Part shown: positions 54,452 through 63,404 of the stretch, piece by piece
Layout: each line of letters begins with the position of its first letter
Position numbering within the stretch: the first letter of the stretch is position 1
DNA from: Ruegeria arenilitoris
GTDB lineage: Bacteria; Pseudomonadota; Alphaproteobacteria; Rhodobacterales; Rhodobacteraceae
Direction: 5' to 3'
Assembly: GCF_013032855.1 (NCBI RefSeq)
Contig: NZ_WQDA01000004.1
Span: forward strand, 1-64,000
Length of the DNA stretch: 64,000 nucleotides
Translations under genes and position numbers: made by a program
Notes under the pieces: model-generated
Databases searched by the model: none
Seen by the model: the letters and a program-made list of their open reading frames with translations, nothing else
Told to the model about the DNA's origin: nothing

Positions 54452-55423
54452 ATGAAACTGATGAAGATTGCCGGTGGCGCGGTTGCTGCGCTGGCCGGGT
54501 TGGCCATGCAGGTGCAGGCCGAGACCTGGGACATGCCGACGCCCTATCCGGACGCCACCTTCCATACCGTGAACATCCACGACTTCGCCAAGGACGTGGC
54601 CGCGGCCACCGACGGCGCCCTTGAAATCAAGGTCCATTCCGCAGGTTCGCTGTTCAAGCACCCCGAGATCAGCAAGGCAGTCCGCAGCGGCCAGGTGCCC
54701 GTCGGAGAGTTTTTTCTGTCGTTGCTGGCCAATGACAACCCGGCCTTCGGCGCAGACTCGCTGCCGTTCCTGGCCACCAACTATGACGACGCCCAAAAGC
54801 TGTGGGCGGCACAGAAAGACGTGATCAACGGTCTGCTGGACGAGCAAGGCATGATGGTGCTGTACGCGGTGCCGTGGCCGCCGCAGGGCCTGTACACCAC
54901 CAAGGAAATCAACAGCGTGGATGACCTGGCGGGCCTGAAGTTCCGCACCTACAACGCCACGCTGGAAGAATTCGCCAACCTGGCGGGCGCCGCGCCCACG
55001 CAGGTCGAGGTTCCGGATATTCCGCAGGCCTTCAGCACCGGCCGGGTCGAGGCGATGATCACCTCGCCCTCGACCGGGGTGAATTCGAAGGCGTGGGACT
55101 TTCTGACCCACTACACCGACATCCAGGCCTGGATTCCCAAAAACGTGGTCGTGGTGAACAAGCGCGCCTTCCGCCGTCTGGATGACGCGACCCAGGCCGC
55201 CGTTCTCGAGGCTGCCGCCGCCGCAGAAGCCCGCGGCTGGGAAATGAGCCAGGTCGAGACCGCCAAGCAGACCGCAGTTCTGCAGGAAAACGGCATCACC
55301 GTGGTACAGCCATCCGAAGAGTTGATGGCTGGCCTGCGTGAAATCGGCGCGCAGATGCTCGAAAACTGGAAGGCCAACGCCGGCGAGGACGGTGCCGCGT
55401 TGCTGCAGGCCTATCAGCAGTAA
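54452..55423 (+). CDS. TRAP transporter solute-binding protein (DctP type)
   Basis: 323 residues with a signal peptide ending near MQVQAET. The DctP fold is shown by SKAVRSGQVPVGEFFLSLLA, the helix GLKFRTYN with the conserved arginine that binds carboxylates, and IPQAFSTGRVEAMITSPS. It is the first gene of a TRAP-pxpBCA operon, so the ligand is plausibly 5-oxoproline (pyroglutamate) or a related acid; that is context inference. A strong stem-loop follows the gene. Confidence 0.93.
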   Translation: MKLMKIAGGAVAALAGLAMQVQAETWDMPTPYPDATFHTVNIHDFAKDVAAATDGALEIKVHSAGSLFKHPEISKAVRSGQVPVGEFFLSLLANDNPAFGADSLPFLATNYDDAQKLWAAQKDVINGLLDEQGMMVLYAVPWPPQGLYTTKEINSVDDLAGLKFRTYNATLEEFANLAGAAPTQVEVPDIPQAFSTGRVEAMITSPSTGVNSKAWDFLTHYTDIQAWIPKNVVVVNKRAFRRLDDATQAAVLEAAAAAEARGWEMSQVETAKQTAVLQENGITVVQPSEELMAGLREIGAQMLENWKANAGEDGAALLQAYQQ

Positions 55424-55430
55424 ACTACCC

Positions 55431-55464
55431 GAACCGGCCGGGCGCCAAACGCCCGGCCGGGTTC
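55431..55464 (+). terminator. Intercistronic stem-loop after the TRAP binding-protein gene
   Basis: CCGGCCGGGCG (55434-55444) pairs perfectly with CGCCCGGCCGG (55450-55460) around a 5-nt loop, extended by GAAC/GTTC. No T tract follows. Such stem-loops commonly keep the binding-protein message more abundant than the permease message. Confidence 0.75.
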
Positions 55465-55481
55465 GACAACAAGGGGAGGGG

Positions 55482-56039
55482 ATGGCGATGCTGCGGCGCA
55501 GTCTTGATTTCATCTATCGTGCGGCCGGCGGATTGGCGGCGCTGTTCATTCTGGCCATCGTCGTGCTGGTCTTTGCGCAGGTCGGGTTGAACCTGGCCGA
55601 CAAGATCTGGGCCGCGTTGACCGGGCAGGGCGTGGGCCTGACCATCCCGTCCTATGCCGATTTCACCGGATTCTTTCTGGCCGCATCCAGCTTTCTGGCG
55701 CTGGCCTATGCGCTGCGCGCCGGCGGGCATATCCGGGTGACGCTTCTGATCGGGCGAATGCCCAAGGGACCGCGCCGCCTGACCGAGATCTGCGTGGTCA
55801 CGATTGCCCTGGCCATGAGTGCCTATGCCACCTGGTATCTGGGCCTGCTGGTTCTGGAGTCGCTGGAATATGGCGACCGCAGCCCGGGCATGGTCTCGGT
55901 GCCGTTGTGGATCGTGCAGATGCCGGTCCTGCTGGGGCTGGCCATCCTGACTCTTGCCCTGTTCGACGAACTTGTCGGCCTGCTGGCGGGCCGCGCGCCC
56001 AGCTGGGACGGCAAGGGCGAAAACCTTCTGAGCGAATAG
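55482..56039 (+). CDS. TRAP transporter small permease (DctQ type)
   Basis: 185 residues. A purine-rich AAGGGGAGGGG precedes two possible ATGs (55482 and 55488); the second has the better spacing. Four membrane helices are visible, with the family-typical TGFFLAASSFLALAYALRAGGHIRVT. It pairs with the DctM subunit encoded 9 bp downstream to form the membrane part of a Na+-driven secondary transporter. Confidence 0.92.
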   Translation: MAMLRRSLDFIYRAAGGLAALFILAIVVLVFAQVGLNLADKIWAALTGQGVGLTIPSYADFTGFFLAASSFLALAYALRAGGHIRVTLLIGRMPKGPRRLTEICVVTIALAMSAYATWYLGLLVLESLEYGDRSPGMVSVPLWIVQMPVLLGLAILTLALFDELVGLLAGRAPSWDGKGENLLSE

Positions 56040-56048
56040 GGTCAGCAG

Positions 56049-57344
56049 ATGTCGATTGCCACGCTTTCCATCATTCTTCTTGTTCTGCTGTTCGCCTTTC
56101 TGGGGTCGGGGCTGTGGGTGGCGTTTTCGCTGCTGGGGGTCGGGATCGCGGCGATGGCGCTGTTCTCAGATGCGCCGCTGGGGCTGGTTATGGCCACCAC
56201 CTTGTGGGGGCACAGCAATTCCTGGGCGTTGGCGGCACTGCCGTTGTTCATCTGGATGGGCGAGATCCTGTTCCGCTCGCGCCTGTCCGAAGACATGTTC
56301 ACCGGCCTGTCGCCCTGGATGAACCGGCTGCCGGGGCAGTTGCTGCATGTGAACGTCTTTGCCTGCGGGATCTTTGCGGCTGTGTCGGGGTCGTCTGCGG
56401 CCACCGCGGCCACGATCGGCAAGCTGTCGATTCCGGAACTCTCGCGACGCGGCTATCCCGAGAAGATGATCATCGGTACGCTGGCCGGCTCGGCCACGCT
56501 GGGCCTGCTGATCCCGCCGTCGATCATCCTGATCGTCTATGGCGTGGCGACCGAGCAATCCATCGCCCGTCTGTTCGTGGCCGGAGTTCTGCCGGGACTG
56601 CTGCTGGTGGGGCTGTTCGTGGGCTATGTCGCAATCTGGGCGCTGATCAACCGCGCCAACCTGCCCACCGAGGACATCCAGGCGAGTTTCGCGGAAAAAC
56701 TGCGTCGCTCGCGCCGACTGGTGCCGGTGATCCTGCTGATCGTCGGTGTGATCGGCTCGATCTATGCCGGGATCGCCTCGCCCACCGATGCGGCCGCCGT
56801 GGGCGTGGTGCTGGCGCTGCTGCTGTCCTGGCGCGAGGGCACGTTGACCCGGGCCAGTTTCTTCGACGGGCTGATGGGGGCCACCGTGACCTCGTGCATG
56901 ATCGCCTTCATTCTCGCAGGGGCCTCGTTCCTGACCGTGGCGATGGGCTTCACCGGTATTCCGCGTGTTCTGGCGGAATGGATCAGGTCGCTGGGCCTGT
57001 CCACCTTCACGCTGCTGGCGGCGCTGACCGTGTTCTTCGTGATCATGGGATGCTTTCTGGACGGGATCTCGGTCGTGGTGCTGACGGCTTCGGTCATCAT
57101 GCCGATGGTGATGCAGGCGGGGATCGACCCGCTGTGGTTCGGCATCTTCCTGGTGATCGTGGTCGAGATGTCGCAGATCACCCCGCCGGTCGGCTTCAAC
57201 CTGTTCGTGCTGCAATCGCTGACCGGGCGCGACATCCTGCGGGTGGCGCATGCGGCGCTGCCGTTCTTCTTCTTGATGATCGTGGCGCTGGTGATCATCG
57301 TGGCTTTTCCCGGCATCGTGACCTATCTGCCGAACCAGATGTGA
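56049..57344 (+). CDS. TRAP transporter large permease (DctM type)
   Basis: 431 residues with about twelve membrane segments. Typical motifs are VSGSSAATAATIGKLSIPEL and GTLAGSATLGLLIPPSI, the inverted-repeat hairpin regions of the ion-transporter superfamily, repeated later as QITPPVGFNLFVLQ. It carries out sodium-coupled uptake of the ligand delivered by the DctP protein. The pxpB start follows after 8 bp. Confidence 0.95.
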   Translation: MSIATLSIILLVLLFAFLGSGLWVAFSLLGVGIAAMALFSDAPLGLVMATTLWGHSNSWALAALPLFIWMGEILFRSRLSEDMFTGLSPWMNRLPGQLLHVNVFACGIFAAVSGSSAATAATIGKLSIPELSRRGYPEKMIIGTLAGSATLGLLIPPSIILIVYGVATEQSIARLFVAGVLPGLLLVGLFVGYVAIWALINRANLPTEDIQASFAEKLRRSRRLVPVILLIVGVIGSIYAGIASPTDAAAVGVVLALLLSWREGTLTRASFFDGLMGATVTSCMIAFILAGASFLTVAMGFTGIPRVLAEWIRSLGLSTFTLLAALTVFFVIMGCFLDGISVVVLTASVIMPMVMQAGIDPLWFGIFLVIVVEMSQITPPVGFNLFVLQSLTGRDILRVAHAALPFFFLMIVALVIIVAFPGIVTYLPNQM

Positions 57345-57352
57345 CGGGGGCG

Positions 57353-58081
57353 ATGCAGGATTTTCCAATCATACGTACCGCCGGCGTGGACGGGCTGTTG
57401 ATCAGCTTTGCCGCCGCACTCAGCGAACCGGCCAACCGCGCAGCGCTCGCCTTTCGCGCCGCGCTCGAGGCGGAGGGCTGGGCGGGGGTCGAGGAAACCT
57501 CGTCCTCGCTGGTCTCGGCCTTCGTCCGGTTCGATCCGCTGCGCCTGACACACGCCACGTTGCACCGGCAGGTGCAGACGCTGTTGGACCAGCGCGACTG
57601 GTACGCTGCCGACCTGCCCGGCGGGCGCAGGTTCTGGCGGGTGCCCACCGTCTTTGGCACGGATCTGGCGCCGCAGCTGGGGCAGGCGGCGCAGGCGGCG
57701 GGCCTGTCCGAGGCCGTGGCGGTCCGGTCGCTGTCCGAGGCGCGGGTACGGGTGCAGACCATCGGCTTTGCTCCCGGTCAGCCATATCTGGGTGAGTTGC
57801 CGCCCGCCTGGGACATCCCCCGGCAAAAGGAGTTGACCCCGCGCGTACCCGAAGGCGCGCTGGTGGTGGCGCTGCGGCAGCTTGTGCTGTTCTCGGTCAC
57901 CACGCCGACCGGATGGCAACATGTGGGCCAGACCGCCATCCGTTTGTTCCAGCCTGATATGCCCCAACCCTTCCTGCTGCGCCCCGGGGATGAGGTGCAG
58001 TTCACCCCCACCGACCCGGAAACGCTGGCGCGGATGCGCAGCGATCCGCGCGGCGGCGCCAGTTGCGAGCCGTTGGCATGA
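57353..58081 (+). CDS. pxpB: 5-oxoprolinase subunit PxpB (KipI-like)
   Basis: 242 residues from ATG 57353. The KipI/PxpB fold is indicated by PTVFGTDLAPQL, then the conserved TIGFAPGQPYLGELP and TPTGWQHVGQTAIRLF. With PxpA and PxpC it forms the ATP-dependent prokaryotic 5-oxoprolinase that opens pyroglutamate to glutamate. The pxpC start overlaps its stop (ATGA). Confidence 0.95.
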   Translation: MQDFPIIRTAGVDGLLISFAAALSEPANRAALAFRAALEAEGWAGVEETSSSLVSAFVRFDPLRLTHATLHRQVQTLLDQRDWYAADLPGGRRFWRVPTVFGTDLAPQLGQAAQAAGLSEAVAVRSLSEARVRVQTIGFAPGQPYLGELPPAWDIPRQKELTPRVPEGALVVALRQLVLFSVTTPTGWQHVGQTAIRLFQPDMPQPFLLRPGDEVQFTPTDPETLARMRSDPRGGASCEPLA

Positions 58082-59094
58082 GCACGCATCTGACCATATT
58101 GCGCGCGGGGGCCGGCCTGACGGTGCAGGACATGGGGCGACCCGGTTATCTGGACATGGGCCTGTCGCGCGGTGGTGCGGTGGACCGGCTTGCATTGGCC
58201 GAAGGCGCAGCGTTGCTGGGACAGGCCGACAGTCTTGCCGCCCTGGAAATGGCCGGTATGGGCGGCGAATTTCAGGCTGATCAGGACCTGCGCATCGCCC
58301 TGACTGGCGCGCGGATGCGGGCGCAGATCGACGGCGCGACCGCAGTCTGGAACGCCTCGCACCTCCTGCCTGCGGGCGCCCGGCTCAGCATTGGGCCGGC
58401 CGTAGCCGGCAGCTATGGATACCTCAGCATCGGCGGCGGGGTGCAGGGCGACCCGGTTCTTGGCGCCCGTTCGGCGCATCTGACGGCGGGGATCGGAGCC
58501 GTGCTGAAGGCGGGGGACCGGCTGGCGATCGGCCTGGACGCGGGCGGTGCAACCGGCATGACCTTCGACCCCGAGGACCGGTTCTCGGGCGGTGAAATCC
58601 ACATCGTGGCCAGTTTCCAGACCGACCTGTTCGCCGCCGACGTTCTGGAGCGGCTGCAAAACACCGCGTTTCGCCGGGACGCGCGCGCCAACCGCATGGG
58701 CGTGCGGCTGGAAAGCGACGGACCGGGCTTTCATGTCTCGGGCGGGCGCAGCGTGCTGTCGGAAACCATCGTGCCGGGTGACATCCAGGTCACCGGCGAC
58801 GGCACGCCCTTTGTGCTGTTGGCCGAGTGCCAGACCACCGGCGGTTATCCCCGCATCGGCACCGTTCTGCCCTGCGACCTGCCCAAGGTGGCGCAGGCCC
58901 CGGCCGGGGCCGACCTGCGGTTCCGCTTCGTGTCGCTGGACGAAGCGGTGACTGCCGAGCGCGCCGCGGCGCAAACCCGCGCCGCGCTACCCCGGGCGCT
59001 ACGCCCGCTGATCCGCGATCCGCGCAGCATGTCCGACCTGCTATCCTATCAACTGATCAGCGGCGCCATCGCCCGCGAAGAGGACGTTTTGTAG
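58078..59094 (+). CDS. pxpC: 5-oxoprolinase subunit PxpC (KipA-like)
   Basis: 338 residues from ATG 58078, coupled to pxpB by a 4-bp overlap. Family motifs: GLTVQDMGRPGYLDMGLSRGG at the N-terminus, SIGGGVQGDPVLGARSAHL, and late TTGGYPRIGTVLPCDLPK. It is the biotin-carboxylase-related carboxyltransferase-like subunit of 5-oxoprolinase. Normal length; no defect is seen. Confidence 0.95.
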   Translation: MSTHLTILRAGAGLTVQDMGRPGYLDMGLSRGGAVDRLALAEGAALLGQADSLAALEMAGMGGEFQADQDLRIALTGARMRAQIDGATAVWNASHLLPAGARLSIGPAVAGSYGYLSIGGGVQGDPVLGARSAHLTAGIGAVLKAGDRLAIGLDAGGATGMTFDPEDRFSGGEIHIVASFQTDLFAADVLERLQNTAFRRDARANRMGVRLESDGPGFHVSGGRSVLSETIVPGDIQVTGDGTPFVLLAECQTTGGYPRIGTVLPCDLPKVAQAPAGADLRFRFVSLDEAVTAERAAAQTRAALPRALRPLIRDPRSMSDLLSYQLISGAIAREEDVL

Positions 59095-59110
59095 AAAAGG
59101 AGCCTGTGTC

Positions 59111-59884
59111 ATGGCACATCAAGTCGATCTGAACGCCGATATGGGCGAAAGCTTTGGCCCCTGGAAAATGGGCGATGACGCGGCGCTGCTGAAGATCGTG
59201 ACGTCGGCCAACGTGGCCTGCGGGTTTCATGCGGGCGACTGGGACGTGATGGCCACGACGATGGCGCAGGCGGTCGAAAACGGCGTGGGCATCGGCGCGC
59301 ATCCCGGCTTTGCCGATCTGCACGGCTTTGGGCGTCAGCGGATGCACTATCCCCTGCCGTCGCTGCAGAACCTGATCCGCTATCAGGTCGGCGCGGCGCA
59401 GGCGATGGCGCGGGCGGCCGGCGGACAGGTGCGCCATCTGAAATTGCACGGCGCGCTGGCCAACATGGCGTCCGAGGATCAGGCGATGGCGCGGGCATGC
59501 TACGAGGCGGCGCTGTCGGTGGCTCCGGATCTGATCATCATGGTTCTGGCCGGAACCGCCCAGCAGCGCGCCGCGCGAGACCTGGGCTGTCCGGTGGCCT
59601 GCGAGATCTTTGCCGATCGCGCCTACAACGATGACGCCACTCTGGTCGACCGCAGCCTGCCCGGCGCGGTGATCCACGACCCCGACCGTGCCGCCGCGCG
59701 CATGGTCGAGATGGTCAAGGCCGGGGCGATCATCACCGAAAGCGGCAAGCATATCCCGACCCGCATCGACACGATCTGCCTGCATGGAGACACGCCCACG
59801 GCGGTGTCGATTGCGGCCGGTGTCCGCCATGCCCTGCAGAAGAGCGGGGTTGAGCTCAAGCAGTTCGCCGGTGGCCCTGCCTAG
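59111..59884 (+). CDS. pxpA: 5-oxoprolinase subunit PxpA (LamB/YcsF)
   Basis: 257 residues; ATG at 59111 after AAAGGAG. LamB/YcsF signatures are intact: VDLNADMGESFGPW, SANVACGFHAGDW, and VACEIFADRAYNDDATLV. It completes the PxpABC 5-oxoprolinase and is the last gene of the operon. The next gene is convergent, 22 bp away. Confidence 0.96.
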   Translation: MAHQVDLNADMGESFGPWKMGDDAALLKIVTSANVACGFHAGDWDVMATTMAQAVENGVGIGAHPGFADLHGFGRQRMHYPLPSLQNLIRYQVGAAQAMARAAGGQVRHLKLHGALANMASEDQAMARACYEAALSVAPDLIIMVLAGTAQQRAARDLGCPVACEIFADRAYNDDATLVDRSLPGAVIHDPDRAAARMVEMVKAGAIITESGKHIPTRIDTICLHGDTPTAVSIAAGVRHALQKSGVELKQFAGGPA

Positions 59885-59906
59885 GCTTCTAGATCGACGC
59901 GGCTGT

Positions 59907-60920
59907 TCAATGCGTCTCGCGTTCGATGACGCTGGGGTCCAAAAAGATACTCTCTTCGGGACGTCCGGGATCGACGAGCCTACGCTCCAGCAACGCGATG
60001 ATCGCGTCAACGGCGGCGTCGATGGGGTTCCGGACTGTCGTCAGGCGGAATGTCGGCCATTTCGCCATGGCGATGTCGTCGAAACCAACAATCGCCAAAT
60101 CGCCGGGTACGTTCAGAGACAGATCGCGCGCAGCCGATAGCGCCCCGATCGCCGTGGCGTCATTGGCGCAGACTAGCGCATCCAGAGAGGCGCGGGACAA
60201 CAGACTGCGCGCGGCGCCGTATCCGCTGTCGACCGAGTAATCAGTCGGGTGTTCGGCCACGAGGTCAAGCCCCGCCCGATCCAGCGCCTGGAGGACCCCG
60301 GCGCGTCGCCGTGAAGACGAATAGAACTCCTCGGGTCCGCTGAGAAACCCGAACCGGCGCCGCCCCCGGCTGATCAGCAAGTCGGTGATCATGGTCATGC
60401 CATCGGCATTGCGGCAGCAGACATTGTCGACACGGGGCCCTTGAACGGGACGGCCTGACGAGATCATCGGGATGCCGAACCGCGCACATCTGTCGACGAT
60501 CTCTTCGGACATGCTGCCGCCGCGCAGAATCAATGCGTCCAACGGATAGCGCAGCAGCTCTCGCAGCGCCTGATCCGTGTTGGCGCCGGTTCGGTCGATC
60601 AGAATGGGCCATTTCTTCAACCCGCTCAGGGCCTGGGCCAGTTCACCTACAAAGGCCGAGTCGTAGGGGCTGCGCATGTTGCCGACGAAGACGGCGACCA
60701 AATTTGATTGCCCGGCCTTGAGGCCAGCGGCCAGGGCATTCGGCTGATACCCGGTATCGGCTGCGATCTTGAGGATCCGTCTACGCTTCTCGGAATCGAC
60801 ATAGGCACCGGGCGTGAAAGCGCGCGAAACAGCTGAACGCGAGACGCCCGCAAGGTCCGCAACGGTCTGGGCCGTTGCGCGCCGGGGGCGTTTTGCGTCC
60901 TTGTTTCTCTCGCTACACAT
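59907..60920 (-). CDS. LacI-family transcriptional regulator
   Basis: 337 residues. The N-terminal helix-turn-helix TAQTVADLAGVSRSAVSRAF (15-34) is followed by the hinge YQPNALAAGLKAGQSN and a periplasmic-binding-protein-like sensor domain (VAVFVGNMRSPYD; IVGFDDIAMAKWPTF). It is divergent from the ugpBAE-type operon and the operator-like dyad at 61006-61021. It likely represses that operon in answer to a sugar or polyol. Confidence 0.92.
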   Translation of the reverse strand: MCSERNKDAKRPRRATAQTVADLAGVSRSAVSRAFTPGAYVDSEKRRRILKIAADTGYQPNALAAGLKAGQSNLVAVFVGNMRSPYDSAFVGELAQALSGLKKWPILIDRTGANTDQALRELLRYPLDALILRGGSMSEEIVDRCARFGIPMISSGRPVQGPRVDNVCCRNADGMTMITDLLISRGRRRFGFLSGPEEFYSSSRRRAGVLQALDRAGLDLVAEHPTDYSVDSGYGAARSLLSRASLDALVCANDATAIGALSAARDLSLNVPGDLAIVGFDDIAMAKWPTFRLTTVRNPIDAAVDAIIALLERRLVDPGRPEESIFLDPSVIERETH

Positions 60921-61005
60921 GCGGTTTGCGTTTCGCCTGTTCAGAGGGTTTCAACATTCTTGCAATGAATCGAATCTTTCATCAAACTGTCACGGTTGGA
61001 AGCTA

Positions 61006-61021
61006 GTGAACACGTGTGCAC
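61006..61021. promoter_or_regulatory. LacI-type operator candidate
   Basis: GTGAACACGTGTGCAC is a 16-bp dyad with one mismatched pair and a central CG, the usual design of LacI-family operators. It lies between the divergent LacI and ugpB-like genes, 119 bp before the latter. Confidence 0.6.
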
Positions 61022-61139
61022 ATTTTGCGAAAGGTGTCAGCCTTTTTCTGGATGTGAAATATGTCATCGGGGAAAATACCCCATAGTTTCCAGGGCTTTG
61101 GCCCGCCCGTAGGGGCGCAACATGAATCGGAGGAACTAC

Positions 61140-62447
61140 ATGATAAACGTCAAAACAGGTGCTGCTGCTGCCGCGTTCGCGATGATAGCGAATACGGTCT
61201 CGGCCGAAGTCGAGATTACTTGGTGGCACGCCATGGGAGGAGCCCTGGGTGACACCGTCAACCAGATTGCCGAGGATTTCAACGCGTCCCAGGACGACTA
61301 CAAGATCACGCCGGTTTTCAAGGGCACGTATGAAGAGACCCTGACCGCCGGCATCGCCGCATTCCGTGCGGGTGAACAGCCCAACGTCCTGCAGGTATTC
61401 GACGCCGGCGCCGCCACCGTGATTGGCGCCAAGGGCGCGACCGTTCCGGTTCAGGACCTGCTGGAACAGAACGGCGTTGCGTTCGACATCGAAGACTATA
61501 TCTCGGGCGTTCGCTACTTCTATGCCGACAGCGATGGCAAGATGATCGGGATGCCGTTCAACTCGTCCTCGCCCATCATGTATTACAACGTCGATGCGCT
61601 GGAAAAAGCGGGTGTGACGCCGCCGAAAACCTGGGAAGAGTTCCAGACCGTGACGGCGCCGGCGCTGAAAGAGGCCGGTTATATCGGCCTGTCGCAGTCG
61701 CATCTGCCCTGGATCTTCACCGAGAACTTCCATTCGCGCCACGACCTGCCGTTTGCCACCAACGACAACGGCTATGAAGGCGCTGACGGCACCAAGATTC
61801 TTGTCAACAACGACGCGATCAAGGCACATTTCAGCGCCGTCAAAGACTGGAAGGACAACGGGTTCTTCGAATGGTACGGCACCGGCTGGAGCGACAACCA
61901 GACGCCGTTCGAAGAAGGCAAGGTTGCCATCTGGTTGGGCTCGTCCGGTTCGTTCGGCGGCCTGTCCAAGAAGGACCTGCCGTTCGAATTTTCGGCCACC
62001 TTCCTGCCCTATTGGGAAGCTGTGACCAAAGAACCCAAGCAGACCTTCATCGGTGGCGCGGCCCTGTTCGCGATGGCTGGCAAGAGCGACGAGGAAAACA
62101 AGGCCACCGCGGCATTCTTCGAGTTCCTGACCAAGCCCGAAACCCAGTACATGTGGCACCGCGAGACCGGCTATGTTCCGATCACCACCGCCGCCTATGA
62201 AATGGCGAAGGGCGATGGTCACTATGACCGCGCTCCGGCGGCCGAGGTCGGCATCAAACAGCTGTCGCTGCCTGCTGGTGAAAACACCAAGGGCTATCGC
62301 ATGGGCTTCTACGTCCAGATCCGCGACGTGATGAACCGCGAATATGGCCGCATCCTGACCGGTGAAACCTCGGTCGAGGACGCCTTCAAGGCGATCGAGG
62401 ACGAAGCCAACGGTCTGCTCGAGCGTTTCGCAAAGACCCAGAGCTGA
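61140..62447 (+). CDS. ugpB: ABC transporter solute-binding protein, UgpB type
   Basis: 435 residues from ATG 61140, six bases after GGAGGAA. The signal peptide ends near NTVSAEVEI. The mature start EITWWHAMGGALGDTVNQI and the segments MPFNSSSPIMYYNVDAL and KTWEEFQ match glycerol-3-phosphate-binding UgpB. It delivers the substrate to the UgpA/UgpE permeases encoded downstream. The ATPase gene (ugpC) is not seen and may lie beyond the right edge. Assignment to glycerol 3-phosphate is by similarity; related sugar binders exist. Confidence 0.88.
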   Translation: MINVKTGAAAAAFAMIANTVSAEVEITWWHAMGGALGDTVNQIAEDFNASQDDYKITPVFKGTYEETLTAGIAAFRAGEQPNVLQVFDAGAATVIGAKGATVPVQDLLEQNGVAFDIEDYISGVRYFYADSDGKMIGMPFNSSSPIMYYNVDALEKAGVTPPKTWEEFQTVTAPALKEAGYIGLSQSHLPWIFTENFHSRHDLPFATNDNGYEGADGTKILVNNDAIKAHFSAVKDWKDNGFFEWYGTGWSDNQTPFEEGKVAIWLGSSGSFGGLSKKDLPFEFSATFLPYWEAVTKEPKQTFIGGAALFAMAGKSDEENKATAAFFEFLTKPETQYMWHRETGYVPITTAAYEMAKGDGHYDRAPAAEVGIKQLSLPAGENTKGYRMGFYVQIRDVMNREYGRILTGETSVEDAFKAIEDEANGLLERFAKTQS

Positions 62448-62465
62448 TCCCACTCGCCAAGAAAC

Positions 62466-62500
62466 GGGCGGTCGCAGAAGTGCGACCGTCCTCCCTTTTT
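62466..62500 (+). terminator. Intercistronic stem-loop with T tract after ugpB
   Basis: CGGTCGCA (62469-62476) pairs with TGCGACCG (62481-62488) around GAAG, extendable by three pairs including one wobble, then TTTTT at 62496-62500. It ends 10 bp before the ugpA start, so it is probably a partial terminator that lowers permease expression relative to the binding protein. Confidence 0.8.
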
Positions 62501-62510
62501 CGGAGTTTTC

Positions 62511-63392
62511 ATGAAACGCGCTGGTTTTTCCACTCGCTGGCTGCCGGTTCTTCTGCTGTTGCCGCAGCTGTTGATCATCGCGGTCTTTTTCTACTGGCCT
62601 GCCGCCCACGCGGTGCAGTCTTCGTTCTTCCTTCAGGATCCGTTCGGGTTTGGGTCTACCTTCGTCGGGCTGGACAACTACAGCGACCTTGCCGGGAATT
62701 CCGAGTATCTCAGTATTGCCTGGTTCACGGTGATCTTCACCGTTCTGGTCACGTTCTTTTCGCTGTCGATCGCGTTGTTGCTGGCCGTGAAGGCCGACAA
62801 TGTGCTGCGCGGCGCCAAGACCTATCGCACGCTGCTGATGTGGGTCTATGCCGTGGCGCCGCCGGTGGCGGGTTTCATCGGCCTGATCCTGTTCAACCAG
62901 AGCTGGGGACCATTGACCGAACTGGCGCGTTCGATCGGGTGGGATTTCAAACTGGGCGTGAATTTCAATGACACCGCCACGGCGATGGTTATCGTTTCGG
63001 TCTGGAAACAGGTTCCGGTGAATTTCATCTTCTTTCTGTCTGGCCTGCAATCGATCCCGCGATCGGTGCGCGAGGCGGCTTTGATCGACAACCGCTCATC
63101 CACGGGCCGGTTCTGGGACGTGACTTTTCCCCTGCTGGCGCCGACCGGGTTTTTCCTGCTGATCATCAATATCACCTACGCATTGTTTGATACTTTCGGT
63201 GTGATCGACACGATGGTGAAGGGTGAGCCGGGCAACAACCCGATGACGTTGGTCTACAAGGTCTATGTGGACGGCTTCCGCGGCAACGACCTGGGTGGCA
63301 GCTCGGCGCAGTCGGTCGTTCTGATGGTGCTGGTTCTGGCCCTGACGGTGTTCCAGTTCCGGCTGGTCGAACGCCGCATCCACTACACGTAA
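62511..63392 (+). CDS. ugpA: ABC transporter permease, UgpA type
   Basis: 293 residues, close to the usual length of UgpA. Six membrane helices and the cytoplasmic EAA loop VREAALIDNRSSTGRFWDV; the residue usually Gly after IDGA is Asn-Arg here. It pairs with the UgpE-like permease to form the channel. A good AAGGAGGG site follows for the next gene, 12 bp away. Confidence 0.92.
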   Translation: MKRAGFSTRWLPVLLLLPQLLIIAVFFYWPAAHAVQSSFFLQDPFGFGSTFVGLDNYSDLAGNSEYLSIAWFTVIFTVLVTFFSLSIALLLAVKADNVLRGAKTYRTLLMWVYAVAPPVAGFIGLILFNQSWGPLTELARSIGWDFKLGVNFNDTATAMVIVSVWKQVPVNFIFFLSGLQSIPRSVREAALIDNRSSTGRFWDVTFPLLAPTGFFLLIINITYALFDTFGVIDTMVKGEPGNNPMTLVYKVYVDGFRGNDLGGSSAQSVVLMVLVLALTVFQFRLVERRIHYT

Positions 63393-63404
63393 GGAGGGCA
63401 GACA

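Noticed and set aside
55907..57352. Plus-strand frame extending pxpB upstream through the TRAP permease genes
   Set aside because: The upstream part is an out-of-frame shadow of DctQ and DctM; PxpB similarity begins at the ATG at 57353.
60990..63050. 686-codon open frame on the minus strand
   Set aside because: Antisense to the ugpB/ugpA-like genes, which have clear motifs and ribosome sites; the frame is rich in Arg, Gln and His without domain features.
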